A stretch of DNA of 8,538 bases, from NCBI GenBank assembly GCA_003219345.1, contig QHOP01000177.1, positions 1-8,538 of the forward strand, read 5' to 3'. The notes below the pieces were generated by a model. That model was not told the DNA's origin. It ran no database searches and saw only the letters and a program-made list of their open reading frames with translations. Of this stretch, positions 1 to 6,792 are shown piece after piece. This DNA is from Verrucomicrobiota bacterium (GTDB lineage Bacteria > Verrucomicrobiota > Verrucomicrobiia > Limisphaerales > AV2). How positions within the stretch are numbered: the stretch's first letter is position 1; each line of letters opens with the position of its first letter. Both the position numbers and the translations under genes were made by a program.

Positions 1-285
1 CATGCCCGAAAACGCCCGCTGAGTATCCCGGATGCGCTCCCAGAGCGGATTTGTAACGGCTGGGTAAGAGCTGTTGAAACTCCCCCGTGCGCCGGTCATA
101 TCCGCGATCTTGACCAGGGCAACTTCCTGCGGCTTATTCACGGCCAGAGTACGCAGACGGATTGCATCCACGAGTTGGAAAATCGCGGTGTTCGCCCCGA
201 TGCCGAGCGCGAGCGTGAGCACGGCCACGGCGGTGAAGCCGGGGTTCTTCAGCAATTGGCGGAAAGCGAATTCGAGGTCCTTCAT
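1..285 (-). CDS. MacB/FtsX-type (ADOP) permease, N-terminal part, cut by window edge
   Basis: Reading from the ATG at 285 gives 95 codons open to the window edge, so only the N-terminus is present. It starts MKDLEFAFRQLLKNPGFTAV and continues through the LTLALGIGANTAIF signature of the first membrane helix (about residues 19-40) into the start of the MacB-type periplasmic domain. Members of this family are about 800-residue inner-membrane proteins with two MacB_PCD and two FtsX units and no ATPase domain of their own; transport substrates are generally unknown. The ATG lies 19 nt after the stop of the beta-repeat gene, so it is probably the last visible gene of the same operon. No Shine-Dalgarno sequence precedes it. 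The DNA for residues 8-36 is almost identical to that of the complete permease in this window. The family call is secure; the function is not. Confidence 0.9.
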   Translation of the reverse strand, partial: MKDLEFAFRQLLKNPGFTAVAVLTLALGIGANTAIFQLVDAIRLRTLAVNKPQEVALVKIADMTGARGSFNSSYPAVTNPLWERIRDTQRAFSGM

Positions 286-304
286 AGCGCAGCGCAAAAG
301 TCCG

Positions 305-1036
305 CTACTTGGTGAGATGAACGTTGCCGCTGAAAGTCGTAAATCTTAGTGCGCTGTCGCTGGCGTCGTCGGGCAGTGCGCCGGACACCCGGTTGTGGCC
401 GGCCTTGTGCAACGTGAGCGGCAACTGGGCGTCGAAGCTGCCGCTGAAGCTCTTGAAGTTGACGTCGCCCTTCACACAGTCGGCCAGACGCACGCGAATA
501 CAGCCGCTGAAGGTCTCGGCGGTCAGGCGCGGCACGGCGCCCGCGGCGACGGCGTCAACGGTGACGTTGCCGGAAAACGTCTTCAACCGCTCGGCACCGG
601 TGACGCCCTTGATGTCGAGATTGCTGCTGAAGACGTCCACGTCAAGGATCGCGCCGGACGGCACCTCAATCTCGAAAGACGTCTCCACCACGTTGTTCTT
701 GTCATGCTGCCAGCCCGGGTCGCGCTTGTTCGCGTCGATCGTGACGGTCGAGCCCGAGGTCTGGATGTCAAGCGCGATGTGATCGAGCCGGTCCCGTTCG
801 GCACGCCGGACCGCCTTGATCACGAGGTCCTTCCCGGCAGTGCCGGTGATATGCACGGCACCGGAGAAGTTGTGAAGCTGGAGCGTCCCGCCTGAGGGAA
901 AGGCCAGAGTGCGGTCAACGTGCTCAGTCTCTTCCTGGGCGCGCGCCACGGTGGACGCCGCGAGGGCCAGGAGAGCCACGACGATGAAGCCGGGGTTCTT
1001 CCACAATTCTCGGAAGCCGAGTTTCAAATCATTCAT
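305..1036 (-). CDS. Exported DUF4097-like beta-repeat protein with a permease-derived leader
   Basis: This 243-residue protein has two parts. Residues 1-26 (MNDLKLGFRELWKNPGFIVV onward) match the N-terminus of the neighbouring ADOP permeases. A short hydrophobic stretch then runs into STVARAQEE, which looks like a signal-peptidase site (A-R-A before Q34). From there on it is a beta-strand repeat protein with six FSG-type turns: HNFSGAVHI, DVFSSNLDI, KTFSGNVTV, ETFSGCIRV, KSFSGSFDA and TTFSGNVHL. This pattern is typical of DUF4097 'putative adhesin' proteins, which are presumed to be periplasmic or surface-exposed and have no known enzymatic activity. Its ATG overlaps the 3' end of the upstream permease gene by 8 nt (ATGAATGA), suggesting translational coupling. 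The permease-like leader probably now serves as signal peptide or membrane anchor. Confidence 0.85.
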   Translation of the reverse strand: MNDLKLGFRELWKNPGFIVVALLALAASTVARAQEETEHVDRTLAFPSGGTLQLHNFSGAVHITGTAGKDLVIKAVRRAERDRLDHIALDIQTSGSTVTIDANKRDPGWQHDKNNVVETSFEIEVPSGAILDVDVFSSNLDIKGVTGAERLKTFSGNVTVDAVAAGAVPRLTAETFSGCIRVRLADCVKGDVNFKSFSGSFDAQLPLTLHKAGHNRVSGALPDDASDSALRFTTFSGNVHLTK

Positions 1037-3464
1037 AACGCAGTGCCTCCATGGGATCCACGTTTGCCGCGCGGCGCGCCGGAAAATAGCACGCGAGAAA
1101 CGCCACCACAGCCAGCAGCAAAGTGACGCTCACTAACGTGGTCGGGTCGGTCGCACTGATCCCGAAGAGCAAGCTCCGCAAGATGCGGGTCAGCACCAGC
1201 GCGCCGGCCAATCCCGACACCGTGCCCACAGCGGTAAGTGTCATGCCCTGGCGCAATACCAACCGTAGCACGTCGCCTCGTTGCGCGCCCAAGGCCATGC
1301 GCAATCCAATCTCGCGCGTCCGCTGGCCGACCGAATAAGCCAGCACGCCATAAATTCCGATGGCGGCCAGAACCATCGCCAACGCTGCGAACCCGCCAAA
1401 CAGGCCGGCATTGAATCGCTGCGAAGCTATGGACTGCGTGACGATTTGCTCCATGGTGCTGAACTCCCCGATCGCTTGATCCTTATCCAACTCCCGCACG
1501 ATATTGCGCACGGTCGGGATGAGACTCGCGGGCTTGACTTTCGTGCGGACGACCAGATTCAGTCCATAAAACCAGAGGCTCTGTGAGTGGGGCACGTAGA
1601 TTTCCGGCGCCGGTTGCTGCGTCAGGTCCATCTGGCGAACGCTCTTCACCACGCCGATAATCTCGCGTGGCAGGTAATCCGCGTCACGCGACCACCCATC
1701 TCCAATCCCCAAGCGCTGTCCCAATGGATTTTCGTTGGGGAACACCTGCCGGGCGAAAGCTTCGTTGACGATCACAGCCAGGGTGGAGTTGGTTGTATCG
1801 CGTTCGGTGAAATCGCGACCGTGCAACAGCGGAATACCCATGGCGCGGAAATACTCCGGCGTGACCAGGCGGTAGTTGGGGGCGTTCTGTCCTTCCGGAA
1901 GCGGAGGGCGGCCGAACACTTTGGTTGTCAGCGACGAATTGCCACCACCCATCGGCAGGTAAAGTATCCCACCGGCGGCTTCCACACCCGGAATGTTGCG
2001 AAAGCGCTCGCAGAGTTGGTTGAAAAAGCGGGTTCTTTCATTGCGATCTGGATATTTGGCCTGCGGCGGGTCCAGATTAAAGGTGAGCACATCCGCCGTC
2101 TCAAAGCCGGGTTTTATTTCCGAAATCTTCCAAACGGTCCGCATCATCAGACCGGCGCCCACCAATAACACCAGGGCGAGCGCCATTTCAGCCGTGACAA
2201 ATACGCTGCGAAGCCGGTTGTGCCCAACACCCTGGCTGGTTCCGCGTTCGCCTTCCTTGAGCGCTTCAGACAACACGGCCCTCGACGCGGTGAAAGCCGG
2301 CGCTAGCCCAAACAAAATCCCGGCCAAGACCGCCAACAAGGACGTGAAACCGAGAACGGTGTAGTCGAGCCCGATGGGTGTGGCCATCGACACGTTCCAG
2401 GGATAGACCGCTTCGAGATCTCGTCGCACCACTCGCAGAAGCCCAATCAACATGTGGGCCAAGATAACGCCTAATGCTCCGCCCAGCGCCGCCAGCACGA
2501 CACTTTCGGTAATCAGTTGGCGGATGACTCGCCAGCGACCCGCTCCCAACGCCGCGCGAATCGCTATCTCCTTGCGGCGCGCCGCCGTTCGGGCCAAGAG
2601 TAAGCCGGCAAGATTGGCGCACGCGATCAAAAGAACGAACGCTACCGCGCCCAGCAGAATCATCAGCGTGGATCGAAGGTCGCCGGCGAGTTGTTCGCGT
2701 AGCGGCACGAGCTTGACCTTCCAGTTCTTGTCTGTCTTGGGATATTGGCTCTCAAGACGGGCAGCGATGGTGTTCATCTCATTTTCCGCCTCTTGAAATG
2801 TCTTGCCGGATTTAAGGCGAGCCACGACCTGGTAGGAATGATCTTCCCGTTCTGTTAGCAGTTCGCCTTCCTCAATCTTCGGCACAAACACCTGGGCCTT
2901 GTTGGCCATCTGAAATCCCGACGGCAACACGCCAACGATCGTGTAGCTTTTGGAACTGAGTTGAATGGTGCGGCCGACGATCTCCGGATCGGAGTTGAAC
3001 CGGCTCGCCCACAAGTTGTGCGTGATCATGGCGACTGGAGGCGCGCCGGCTTTTGGGTCTTCCGGACGGAAGCTCCGCCCTTTAAACGGTTGAACTTTCA
3101 GAACGGAAAAGAAGTCGGACGAAACGGCTCGACCCGCGATCAGCTCAGGCTTGTCGCCAGTCGCAAAGACAAAGCTTTCGCCCCAATTACAACCCGCAAT
3201 GGCTTCGAAGCATTGGCTTTGTTGTTTCCATTCGATGAACTTCGGCCAGGCCACCGGCGCTGTGCCTTCACCCCGCCAAGTCTCCCATAGTTGGACCACC
3301 CGATCCGGCTCTTGAATCGGCAGTGGTCGAAGCAATACTCCGTTGACGACGCTGAAAATCGCGGTGTTCGCCCCGATACCCAGCGCGAGCGTGAGCACGG
3401 CCACGGCGGTGAAGCCGGGGTTCTTCAGCAACTGACGGACGGCGTAGCGAAGGTCGTTAAACAT
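1029..3464 (-). CDS. MacB/FtsX-type ABC permease of the ADOP family
   Basis: An 811-residue inner-membrane permease. It opens MFNDLRYAVRQLLKNPGFTA followed by LALGIGANTAIFSVVNGVLL (helix 1, about residues 19-43). A MacB-type periplasmic domain follows to about residue 260, then an FtsX helix bundle (about 275-400, with ACANLAGLLLARTAARRKEI and the LGAGRWRVIRQ loop). A second periplasmic domain and a second FtsX bundle (about 690-805, ending DPMEALRYE) complete it. Length and duplicated layout fit the family. The frame stays open upstream to 3740, but those 92 residues are low-complexity intergenic translation, and homologues begin at M-x-D-L-R-Y, so ATG 3464 is chosen. No Shine-Dalgarno sequence is visible. 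No ATPase partner lies in the window, as is usual for ADOP orphans. It is the first gene of the three-gene operon. Confidence 0.92.
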   Translation of the reverse strand: MFNDLRYAVRQLLKNPGFTAVAVLTLALGIGANTAIFSVVNGVLLRPLPIQEPDRVVQLWETWRGEGTAPVAWPKFIEWKQQSQCFEAIAGCNWGESFVFATGDKPELIAGRAVSSDFFSVLKVQPFKGRSFRPEDPKAGAPPVAMITHNLWASRFNSDPEIVGRTIQLSSKSYTIVGVLPSGFQMANKAQVFVPKIEEGELLTEREDHSYQVVARLKSGKTFQEAENEMNTIAARLESQYPKTDKNWKVKLVPLREQLAGDLRSTLMILLGAVAFVLLIACANLAGLLLARTAARRKEIAIRAALGAGRWRVIRQLITESVVLAALGGALGVILAHMLIGLLRVVRRDLEAVYPWNVSMATPIGLDYTVLGFTSLLAVLAGILFGLAPAFTASRAVLSEALKEGERGTSQGVGHNRLRSVFVTAEMALALVLLVGAGLMMRTVWKISEIKPGFETADVLTFNLDPPQAKYPDRNERTRFFNQLCERFRNIPGVEAAGGILYLPMGGGNSSLTTKVFGRPPLPEGQNAPNYRLVTPEYFRAMGIPLLHGRDFTERDTTNSTLAVIVNEAFARQVFPNENPLGQRLGIGDGWSRDADYLPREIIGVVKSVRQMDLTQQPAPEIYVPHSQSLWFYGLNLVVRTKVKPASLIPTVRNIVRELDKDQAIGEFSTMEQIVTQSIASQRFNAGLFGGFAALAMVLAAIGIYGVLAYSVGQRTREIGLRMALGAQRGDVLRLVLRQGMTLTAVGTVSGLAGALVLTRILRSLLFGISATDPTTLVSVTLLLAVVAFLACYFPARRAANVDPMEALRYE

Positions 3465-3816
3465 AGCAAAGGGGGTCCATAACAGATTCGGGACGTTGTG
3501 GAAGGCTCCGAGTTGCGACGGATTCCCGCTCGTCCAAGCACAATCCAGGAAATGGTTGAGACCGTTGCACGCAATCGAATCTGACCCCTTTTGCATCATG
3601 CGTGCCAGAGTGCCAGACACACGTGAGAAGGGATACAACAAGCGGAGAATGAAAGGCTTAACAAGCAGCGCTACCCAAAGACGGCTGGAATCTGTGTTCG
3701 CCTGCGGGATTTGGCCGTCCCACGGATGGGACGAATTCATGCCGGAAGCTGGCGACTTTGGCTGCCAATCTCCTAGTATATCCCACCAGACCTGACCTCA
3801 TGTGCTCTCGCGTGAT
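3465..3816. other. Intergenic region between cassette array and permease operon
   Basis: This 352-bp stretch separates the CHAT-like gene from the permease. Open frames cross it but none resembles a protein, and no attC-like inverted repeat is found, so the last cassette has no recognisable attC. It must carry the promoter of the permease operon, unless that operon is read through from the array. A TATACT hexamer on the minus strand near 3778 is a possible -10 box, but I see no good -35 partner. No terminator hairpin with a T-run was recognised. Confidence 0.5.
3575..3630. mobile_element. Possible remnant of a dispersed or transposon-associated repeat
   Basis: Two adjacent copies of GTGCCAG (3602-3608 and 3610-3616) run into CCAGACACACGTG, next to AATCTGACCCCTTTTGCAT (3579-3597). 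From memory, fragments of the types 'GTGTCTGGCAC' and 'AAGGGGTCAGATTC' recur between genes beside Y1/REP-associated transposases in many environmental bacteria. No transposase reading frame is present, so this can only be a decayed end or an unrelated low-level repeat. Confidence 0.25.
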
Positions 3817-4842
3817 TCATTGCAGTTTTTTCAATCGTGCCGGTCCCGTCAGTGCGAACCAAAATGCGTGGTCCAAAACTGTGGATGCTCGGTTGTAAGT
3901 AATCACCTGCGCAGGTGCCAGATGCTCCTGCCATTGAGATGCCTTCTTTCCGCCATCGCAGGCGAATATGTAAGCCAATTGCAGATGGCTGTTCGCCGGG
4001 ACGTTTTCCTCTTTGCTCCACTTGTTATCCGCTCCCAAAACGCTGACGCGCAAGTAGCGGGAACTTTTCTCTTCATCGACAGCTCTGGTGTCGGGTGGCC
4101 AGACTCTCAGGACTTCAGGAGCGTAACAGGTATCGGCATATCCATCCTTCCCATGCGTGGCAAGGATCACTACCTTCCCGTTTGCCAAAGCTACACGCAG
4201 AGTCTCCCGATTCAAACTATCCAGAACCGTGCATCCTTTTCCCCATTTCTTTTGGGCCTGCAAAGTGATCCGATACAACCCCAATGCGAAGCCCCAGCGC
4301 GGGACCGATATACCCTCATCATAAAGGAAATAAACCGCGGCGGCCTCACCGCTCCTTCGCGTCAGTGATGTAGCGTGGAGAGCAAGGACGGTGATGAGCG
4401 GGACGAACAATAATACAAGAGGATTGGCAAGAAGGGAAAGCCGAATGACCCGCGGCCTCCGCATCAATCGCTTGAGCAGCGGCACCTGCCACGTGGATCC
4501 CGCAAGTGTTAGTCCGAGCAGCGTAATCCACAATGCCACCAAGGCAACGATCAGCAGCCATGAAGCGTAATCCAGATACGCTAGGAATGATCCCCATTGC
4601 TCGATGAGCTGCCTCGCAAAATCAGGGAATTGAATGATAAAAAAGCACTCTCCGGTGTCGTAAAGGCAGGCTGCCAGGAAGAACATCAAGAAGAAGGCAA
4701 ATGCTGCCATAGCTTGATCGTGGTGATGCCGCAGGAAAGGATTCGAAGAGGAAGAGCGCCAAAATTTAGCCAAGGGGGCTAATCCAAAGTAATAGGCCAC
4801 GCTCAAGAACCGATCTGCTGGATTGGGAGTTGTGGTAGTCAT
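3817..4842 (-). CDS. Membrane protein with a candidate CHAT/caspase-like His-Cys C-terminal domain
   Basis: 341 residues from ATG 4842. The N-terminus (NPADRFLSVAYYFGLAPLAK, then FLRHHHDQA at 36-44) resembles small DUF4870/Tic20-like membrane modules. Hydrophobic segments lie at about 45-63, 85-115 and 134-158. The soluble remainder (about 160-341) contains VVILATHG with His230-Gly231 and, 65 residues on, LAYIFACDGG with Cys295. This strand-H-G then strand-A-C-x-G order is that of the CHAT/caspase-fold cysteine-protease dyad. The closing segment, QVITYNRASTVLDHAFWFAL, fits the later strand and helix of that fold. The protease assignment is inference from motif order only. The frame can start at GTG 4887, overlapping the upstream stop as GTGA, but those 15 residues are encoded inside attC D, so ATG 4842, just past the attC core, is preferred. 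It is the last gene of the cassette run. Confidence 0.75.
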   Translation of the reverse strand: MTTTTPNPADRFLSVAYYFGLAPLAKFWRSSSSNPFLRHHHDQAMAAFAFFLMFFLAACLYDTGECFFIIQFPDFARQLIEQWGSFLAYLDYASWLLIVALVALWITLLGLTLAGSTWQVPLLKRLMRRPRVIRLSLLANPLVLLFVPLITVLALHATSLTRRSGEAAAVYFLYDEGISVPRWGFALGLYRITLQAQKKWGKGCTVLDSLNRETLRVALANGKVVILATHGKDGYADTCYAPEVLRVWPPDTRAVDEEKSSRYLRVSVLGADNKWSKEENVPANSHLQLAYIFACDGGKKASQWQEHLAPAQVITYNRASTVLDHAFWFALTGPARLKKLQ

Positions 4843-4848
4843 CACCGT

Positions 4849-4950
4849 GGCCAACGACCATTGTGCGCGGCGGGAGCCAGCCCTCACCGACCCACGAATT
4901 CTAAGTGAGCTAAACCGCTGGCTCCGGTCCGCTCCACGCCTCGGTTCGGT
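4849..4950 (-). repeat. attC-like cassette recombination site D
   Basis: An imperfect inverted repeat of about 102 bp. The outer boxes on the plus strand are GGCCAAC (4849-4855, matching RYYYAAC) and GTTCGGT (4944-4950, one base off GTTRRRY). Inside, GGAGCCAGC (4873-4881) pairs perfectly with GCTGGCTCC (4917-4925), and the flanking arms GCGCGGCG and CGGTCCGCTCCACGC pair imperfectly. It overlaps the last 22 or so codons of the upstream gene and ends 6 bases before the preferred ATG of the CHAT-like gene. Confidence 0.65.
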
Positions 4951-5486
4951 TTTCTGTCCGTTACCTTTTTGAATCCACCGGACGCGATATCAAAAATGAA
5001 CTCATATTCAAAATTATTCGCTGGGTATTCGTCCCTGTGTCCAGAAATTCTGATCTGAAGACGACGACCGGTTAACCATTTAACGGCCTCAAAGTAACAG
5101 TGACCGCTGAGTTCTTCGCGCGGAATGGCAGCTCTGGGAAATAGCTTTGCAAGCGAACTCTCGGACCGTGGACGAGCAACTGAGTAAATCAAAACGTCTG
5201 ACCTGTCGCTCGCCCACCGATCGGTGACGGCGATACGAGAGCTGTCCGGGGACCACAGAGCAAAACAACCGTTGCCTTCAATACGCCGAAGTGCAAAAAC
5301 ACTTCCCTGGATTCTCTTGAGCAAGAGTACCTGGCGCGCGTCCGCTTCGCCATTTGCGGGAGCCTTGCATATCAACTCCCATTTGCCATCGGGCGATTTG
5401 CTAGAGAAGGCGGGAGAAAACTGGTAGCCAGCTCCAACAGCAGTTATTGTCGCCAGGAAAAGTGCGATGAATGAAAGGATGTTCAT
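4884..5486 (-). CDS. Exported PD40-like hypothetical protein (alternative separate gene inside the fused frame)
   Basis: Starting at ATG 5486, the second half of the fused frame is a self-contained 200-residue protein. It has a clear signal peptide or N-terminal helix (MNILSFIALFLATITAVGAG), a mature domain with SPDGKW and WSPDSSRIAVTD repeat-like strands, and a tail from attC D. The ATG lies 3 nt after a GTTCGGC core box (5490-5496 on the complement), the same placement as the other cassette genes relative to their attC sites. This is the likely ancestral start. Whether it is still used, or the protein is made only as the C-terminal half of the 411-residue product, cannot be told from sequence. 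Confidence 0.5.
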   Translation of the reverse strand: MNILSFIALFLATITAVGAGYQFSPAFSSKSPDGKWELICKAPANGEADARQVLLLKRIQGSVFALRRIEGNGCFALWSPDSSRIAVTDRWASDRSDVLIYSVARPRSESSLAKLFPRAAIPREELSGHCYFEAVKWLTGRRLQIRISGHRDEYPANNFEYEFIFDIASGGFKKVTDRKPNRGVERTGASGLAHLEFVGR

Positions 5487-6119
5487 GTTGCCGAACCTCC
5501 GTGCTGAGGCGCGGCGGGACAAGCGCGTCCCCTCATAGGCAGAGCCGATTCGGCACAACTGGTCCAGTGTCTCAGCGAACAATTCAAACAACAATTTCAA
5601 GCGTTCGAGGTCCTTGATAATGCCGCAGACATGAAAGCATAATTCGTCAGTGTCGGCAGGAAAGTCATCTCCCCAACACCCCTCGTCGTCTTTTACCGCC
5701 AAGTGAATCTGTGGCTGGGCGGCAATCAATTCCCTGAACCTCGCGTTGTCAAACAGTGCGCGCAGCTTTCCCTCCTCTGTGCCCTTGATGATGAAATCCC
5801 GGTCGAAGTCCTCATGACCGACCTCGACGTCCTGCATCCCAAGCCACTTGGCGATGTCGCTGAATAGTCCACGACGGTAAATCGTGAACCGGAAGTGGTC
5901 GGGGTTGACGTAGGGCGCTCTCAGTCGGGTGAAAACCACTGTGGTTTTGCCGGTGGACACCGCGTAGGTATCCAGCGTGATGGTCCACTCATCGTGCTTT
6001 ACCTGGACCTTGTCTCCCTTCCAAAAGCCGCCCTTAACGTAGTCCGCCCCGGTTTCAGTGCAAAGCTGTCGCCAGATTTCCGCTCTGCTTGGACCGAACA
6101 ATTTTCGCAGCGTGTTCAT
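4884..6119 (-). CDS. Two-part hypothetical protein: uncharacterised N-terminal domain fused to an exported PD40-like domain
   Basis: A single 411-codon frame that looks like two cassette genes joined. Residues 1-190 form a soluble alpha/beta domain I cannot name with confidence; the FDRDFIIKG motif (about residues 104-112) recalls the uncharacterised DUF3137-type proteins. Residues 191-211 (TRLSRRASARRFGN and nearby) are translated from a degenerate attC-like repeat. Met212 begins a new signal peptide (MNILSFIALFLATITAVGAG), followed by a domain with SPDGKWEL and WSPDSSRIAVTD, which resemble PD40/WD-type beta-propeller strands. The C-terminal residues NRGVERTGAS and beyond are encoded by attC D. 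The start ATG is 33 nt beyond the core of attC C, without a Shine-Dalgarno sequence. A signal peptide in mid-protein is unlikely to work normally, so the second half may be made from its own start. Confidence 0.7.
   Translation of the reverse strand: MNTLRKLFGPSRAEIWRQLCTETGADYVKGGFWKGDKVQVKHDEWTITLDTYAVSTGKTTVVFTRLRAPYVNPDHFRFTIYRRGLFSDIAKWLGMQDVEVGHEDFDRDFIIKGTEEGKLRALFDNARFRELIAAQPQIHLAVKDDEGCWGDDFPADTDELCFHVCGIIKDLERLKLLFELFAETLDQLCRIGSAYEGTRLSRRASARRFGNMNILSFIALFLATITAVGAGYQFSPAFSSKSPDGKWELICKAPANGEADARQVLLLKRIQGSVFALRRIEGNGCFALWSPDSSRIAVTDRWASDRSDVLIYSVARPRSESSLAKLFPRAAIPREELSGHCYFEAVKWLTGRRLQIRISGHRDEYPANNFEYEFIFDIASGGFKKVTDRKPNRGVERTGASGLAHLEFVGR
5490..5554 (-). repeat. Degenerate attC-like site F, translated within a fused reading frame
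   Basis: 65 bp with outer boxes GCCGAAC (5490-5496) and ATTCGGC (5548-5554) in inverted orientation, 6 of 7 bases complementary. Between them are further self-complementary blocks (TGAGG with CCTCA, GGGAC with GTCCC). It has the length, the boxes and the position (end of one gene, 3 nt before the next ATG) of the other sites. The cores deviate from RYYYAAC/GTTRRRY, and the site is read through in frame, so it may be an inactivated attC or another kind of palindromic intergenic repeat. Confidence 0.45.
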
Positions 6120-6152
6120 AGTGTTTCAATAATAGCGGGTGCGCGTAGTGCC

Positions 6153-6224
6153 GCCTAACCTTCACCGACGCGGGCGGCCAGTCGTGTCCGAATTGCAAAC
6201 AGCCGTCGCTCGCCCGCGTTCGGT
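6153..6224 (-). repeat. attC-like cassette recombination site C
   Basis: 72 bp. The outer boxes on the plus strand are GCCTAAC (6153-6159, perfect RYYYAAC) and GTTCGGT (6218-6224, one base off GTTRRRY). ACGCGGGCG (6168-6176) and CGCCCGCGT (6211-6219) form a perfect 9-bp stem. The loop side carries TTGCAA (6193-6198). On the minus strand it closely parallels attC B, both opening GCGCTGCA-Y-C-K-AAC and sharing TTGCAAT-CGG and TGGCCGCC. It lies between the stop of the 135-aa gene and the start of the fused gene. Confidence 0.72.
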
Positions 6225-6264
6225 GCAGCGCCCTTGGGCGTCACATCTGTCATACATCCGCCTG

Positions 6265-6672
6265 TTATTTCGAGTGAACAAACCACTTGCTCACCTTCTG
6301 GGCGAGTGGATTTGGGGAGACTGCTGAAAAATTGGAGCTTCTCGTCAGCGTGCCTTCCAACTCCGCTGTGAGATGCACTCTGGCGATGAAGGGAAACTCT
6401 TCAGATACCCCTTGCGTTTTCAAAATCTGACCAGCGGCATCGGTCTGGTAGAACGTGCCCCGCACCCTGTGGAGCATGACAGGTACTCCATCTAATTTTC
6501 CGGGCTCCGCTGGATAGTAAACTCGGACTTTGGCCAGGAGATTGGACTGAACCATCGCGGTGAACTCAGCCTGCGACAACTCCCGAGAGTCGGAATTGGT
6601 TCGGGTGACCACCAGGCCAACGACGATGAACGTCAACAAACCCAAAGAAACGATAACAGTCGTCTTTTTCAT
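6265..6672 (-). CDS. Small membrane-anchored protein resembling the FtsH ectodomain
   Basis: 135 residues from ATG 6672. MKKTTVIVSLGLLTFIVVGL gives one N-terminal membrane helix with basic residues in front, so the remainder is probably periplasmic. The mature part begins RELSQAEFTAMVQSN, the S-x-x-E-F-x-x-x-V pattern found at the start of the FtsH extracellular domain. It continues with a strand (KVRVYYP), a V-R-G-T turn, and a late helix and linker (LAQKVSKWF). The AAA ATPase and peptidase parts of FtsH are absent. It could act alone as a decoy or modulator, or the similarity may be only a shared small fold. The frame is open further upstream, but those 33 residues come from attC B. Flanked by attC B upstream and attC C downstream, it forms a tidy cassette. 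Confidence 0.75.
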   Translation of the reverse strand: MKKTTVIVSLGLLTFIVVGLVVTRTNSDSRELSQAEFTAMVQSNLLAKVRVYYPAEPGKLDGVPVMLHRVRGTFYQTDAAGQILKTQGVSEEFPFIARVHLTAELEGTLTRSSNFSAVSPNPLAQKVSKWFVHSK

Positions 6673-6711
6673 ATATTTGTGTGAATGCTGGAGGTGCGAT
6701 CCGGCCGCGAC

Positions 6712-6784
6712 GCCGAACGACCCAATAGCGACGGCGGCCACGAGGCGCGCCGATTGCAACCACGGCGGCACGCCGCAGTTAGAT
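6712..6784 (-). repeat. attC-like cassette recombination site B
   Basis: 73 bp, from GCCGAAC (6712-6718, one base off RYYYAAC) to GTTAGAT (6778-6784, perfect GTTRRRY and followed by GC as in classical cassettes). The loop element TTGCAA is at 6754-6759. Internal pairing is weaker than in A, C or D. The assignment rests on the cores, on the close parallel with site C in length and motif order, and on its position 8 nt beyond the stop of the HAD gene. Confidence 0.6.
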
Positions 6785-6792
6785 GCAGCGCA

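Noticed and set aside
395..895. A 166-codon plus-strand frame opposite the beta-repeat gene
   Set aside because: A GC-rich shadow frame; the minus-strand protein has clear repeats and a leader.
3465..3740. A 92-residue N-terminal extension of the permease frame
   Set aside because: It precedes the conserved family start M-x-D-L-R-Y, is rich in residues typical of translated noncoding DNA, and contains the possible repeat remnant at 3575-3630.
3802..4368. A 188-codon plus-strand frame opposite the CHAT-like gene
   Set aside because: It is antisense to a coherent membrane protein with conserved-looking motifs, and its own translation resembles no domain.
5508..5535. The GGGAC...GTCCC palindrome as a transcription terminator
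   Set aside because: No T-run follows on either strand and it lies inside an open reading frame; it fits better as part of the attC-like repeat F.
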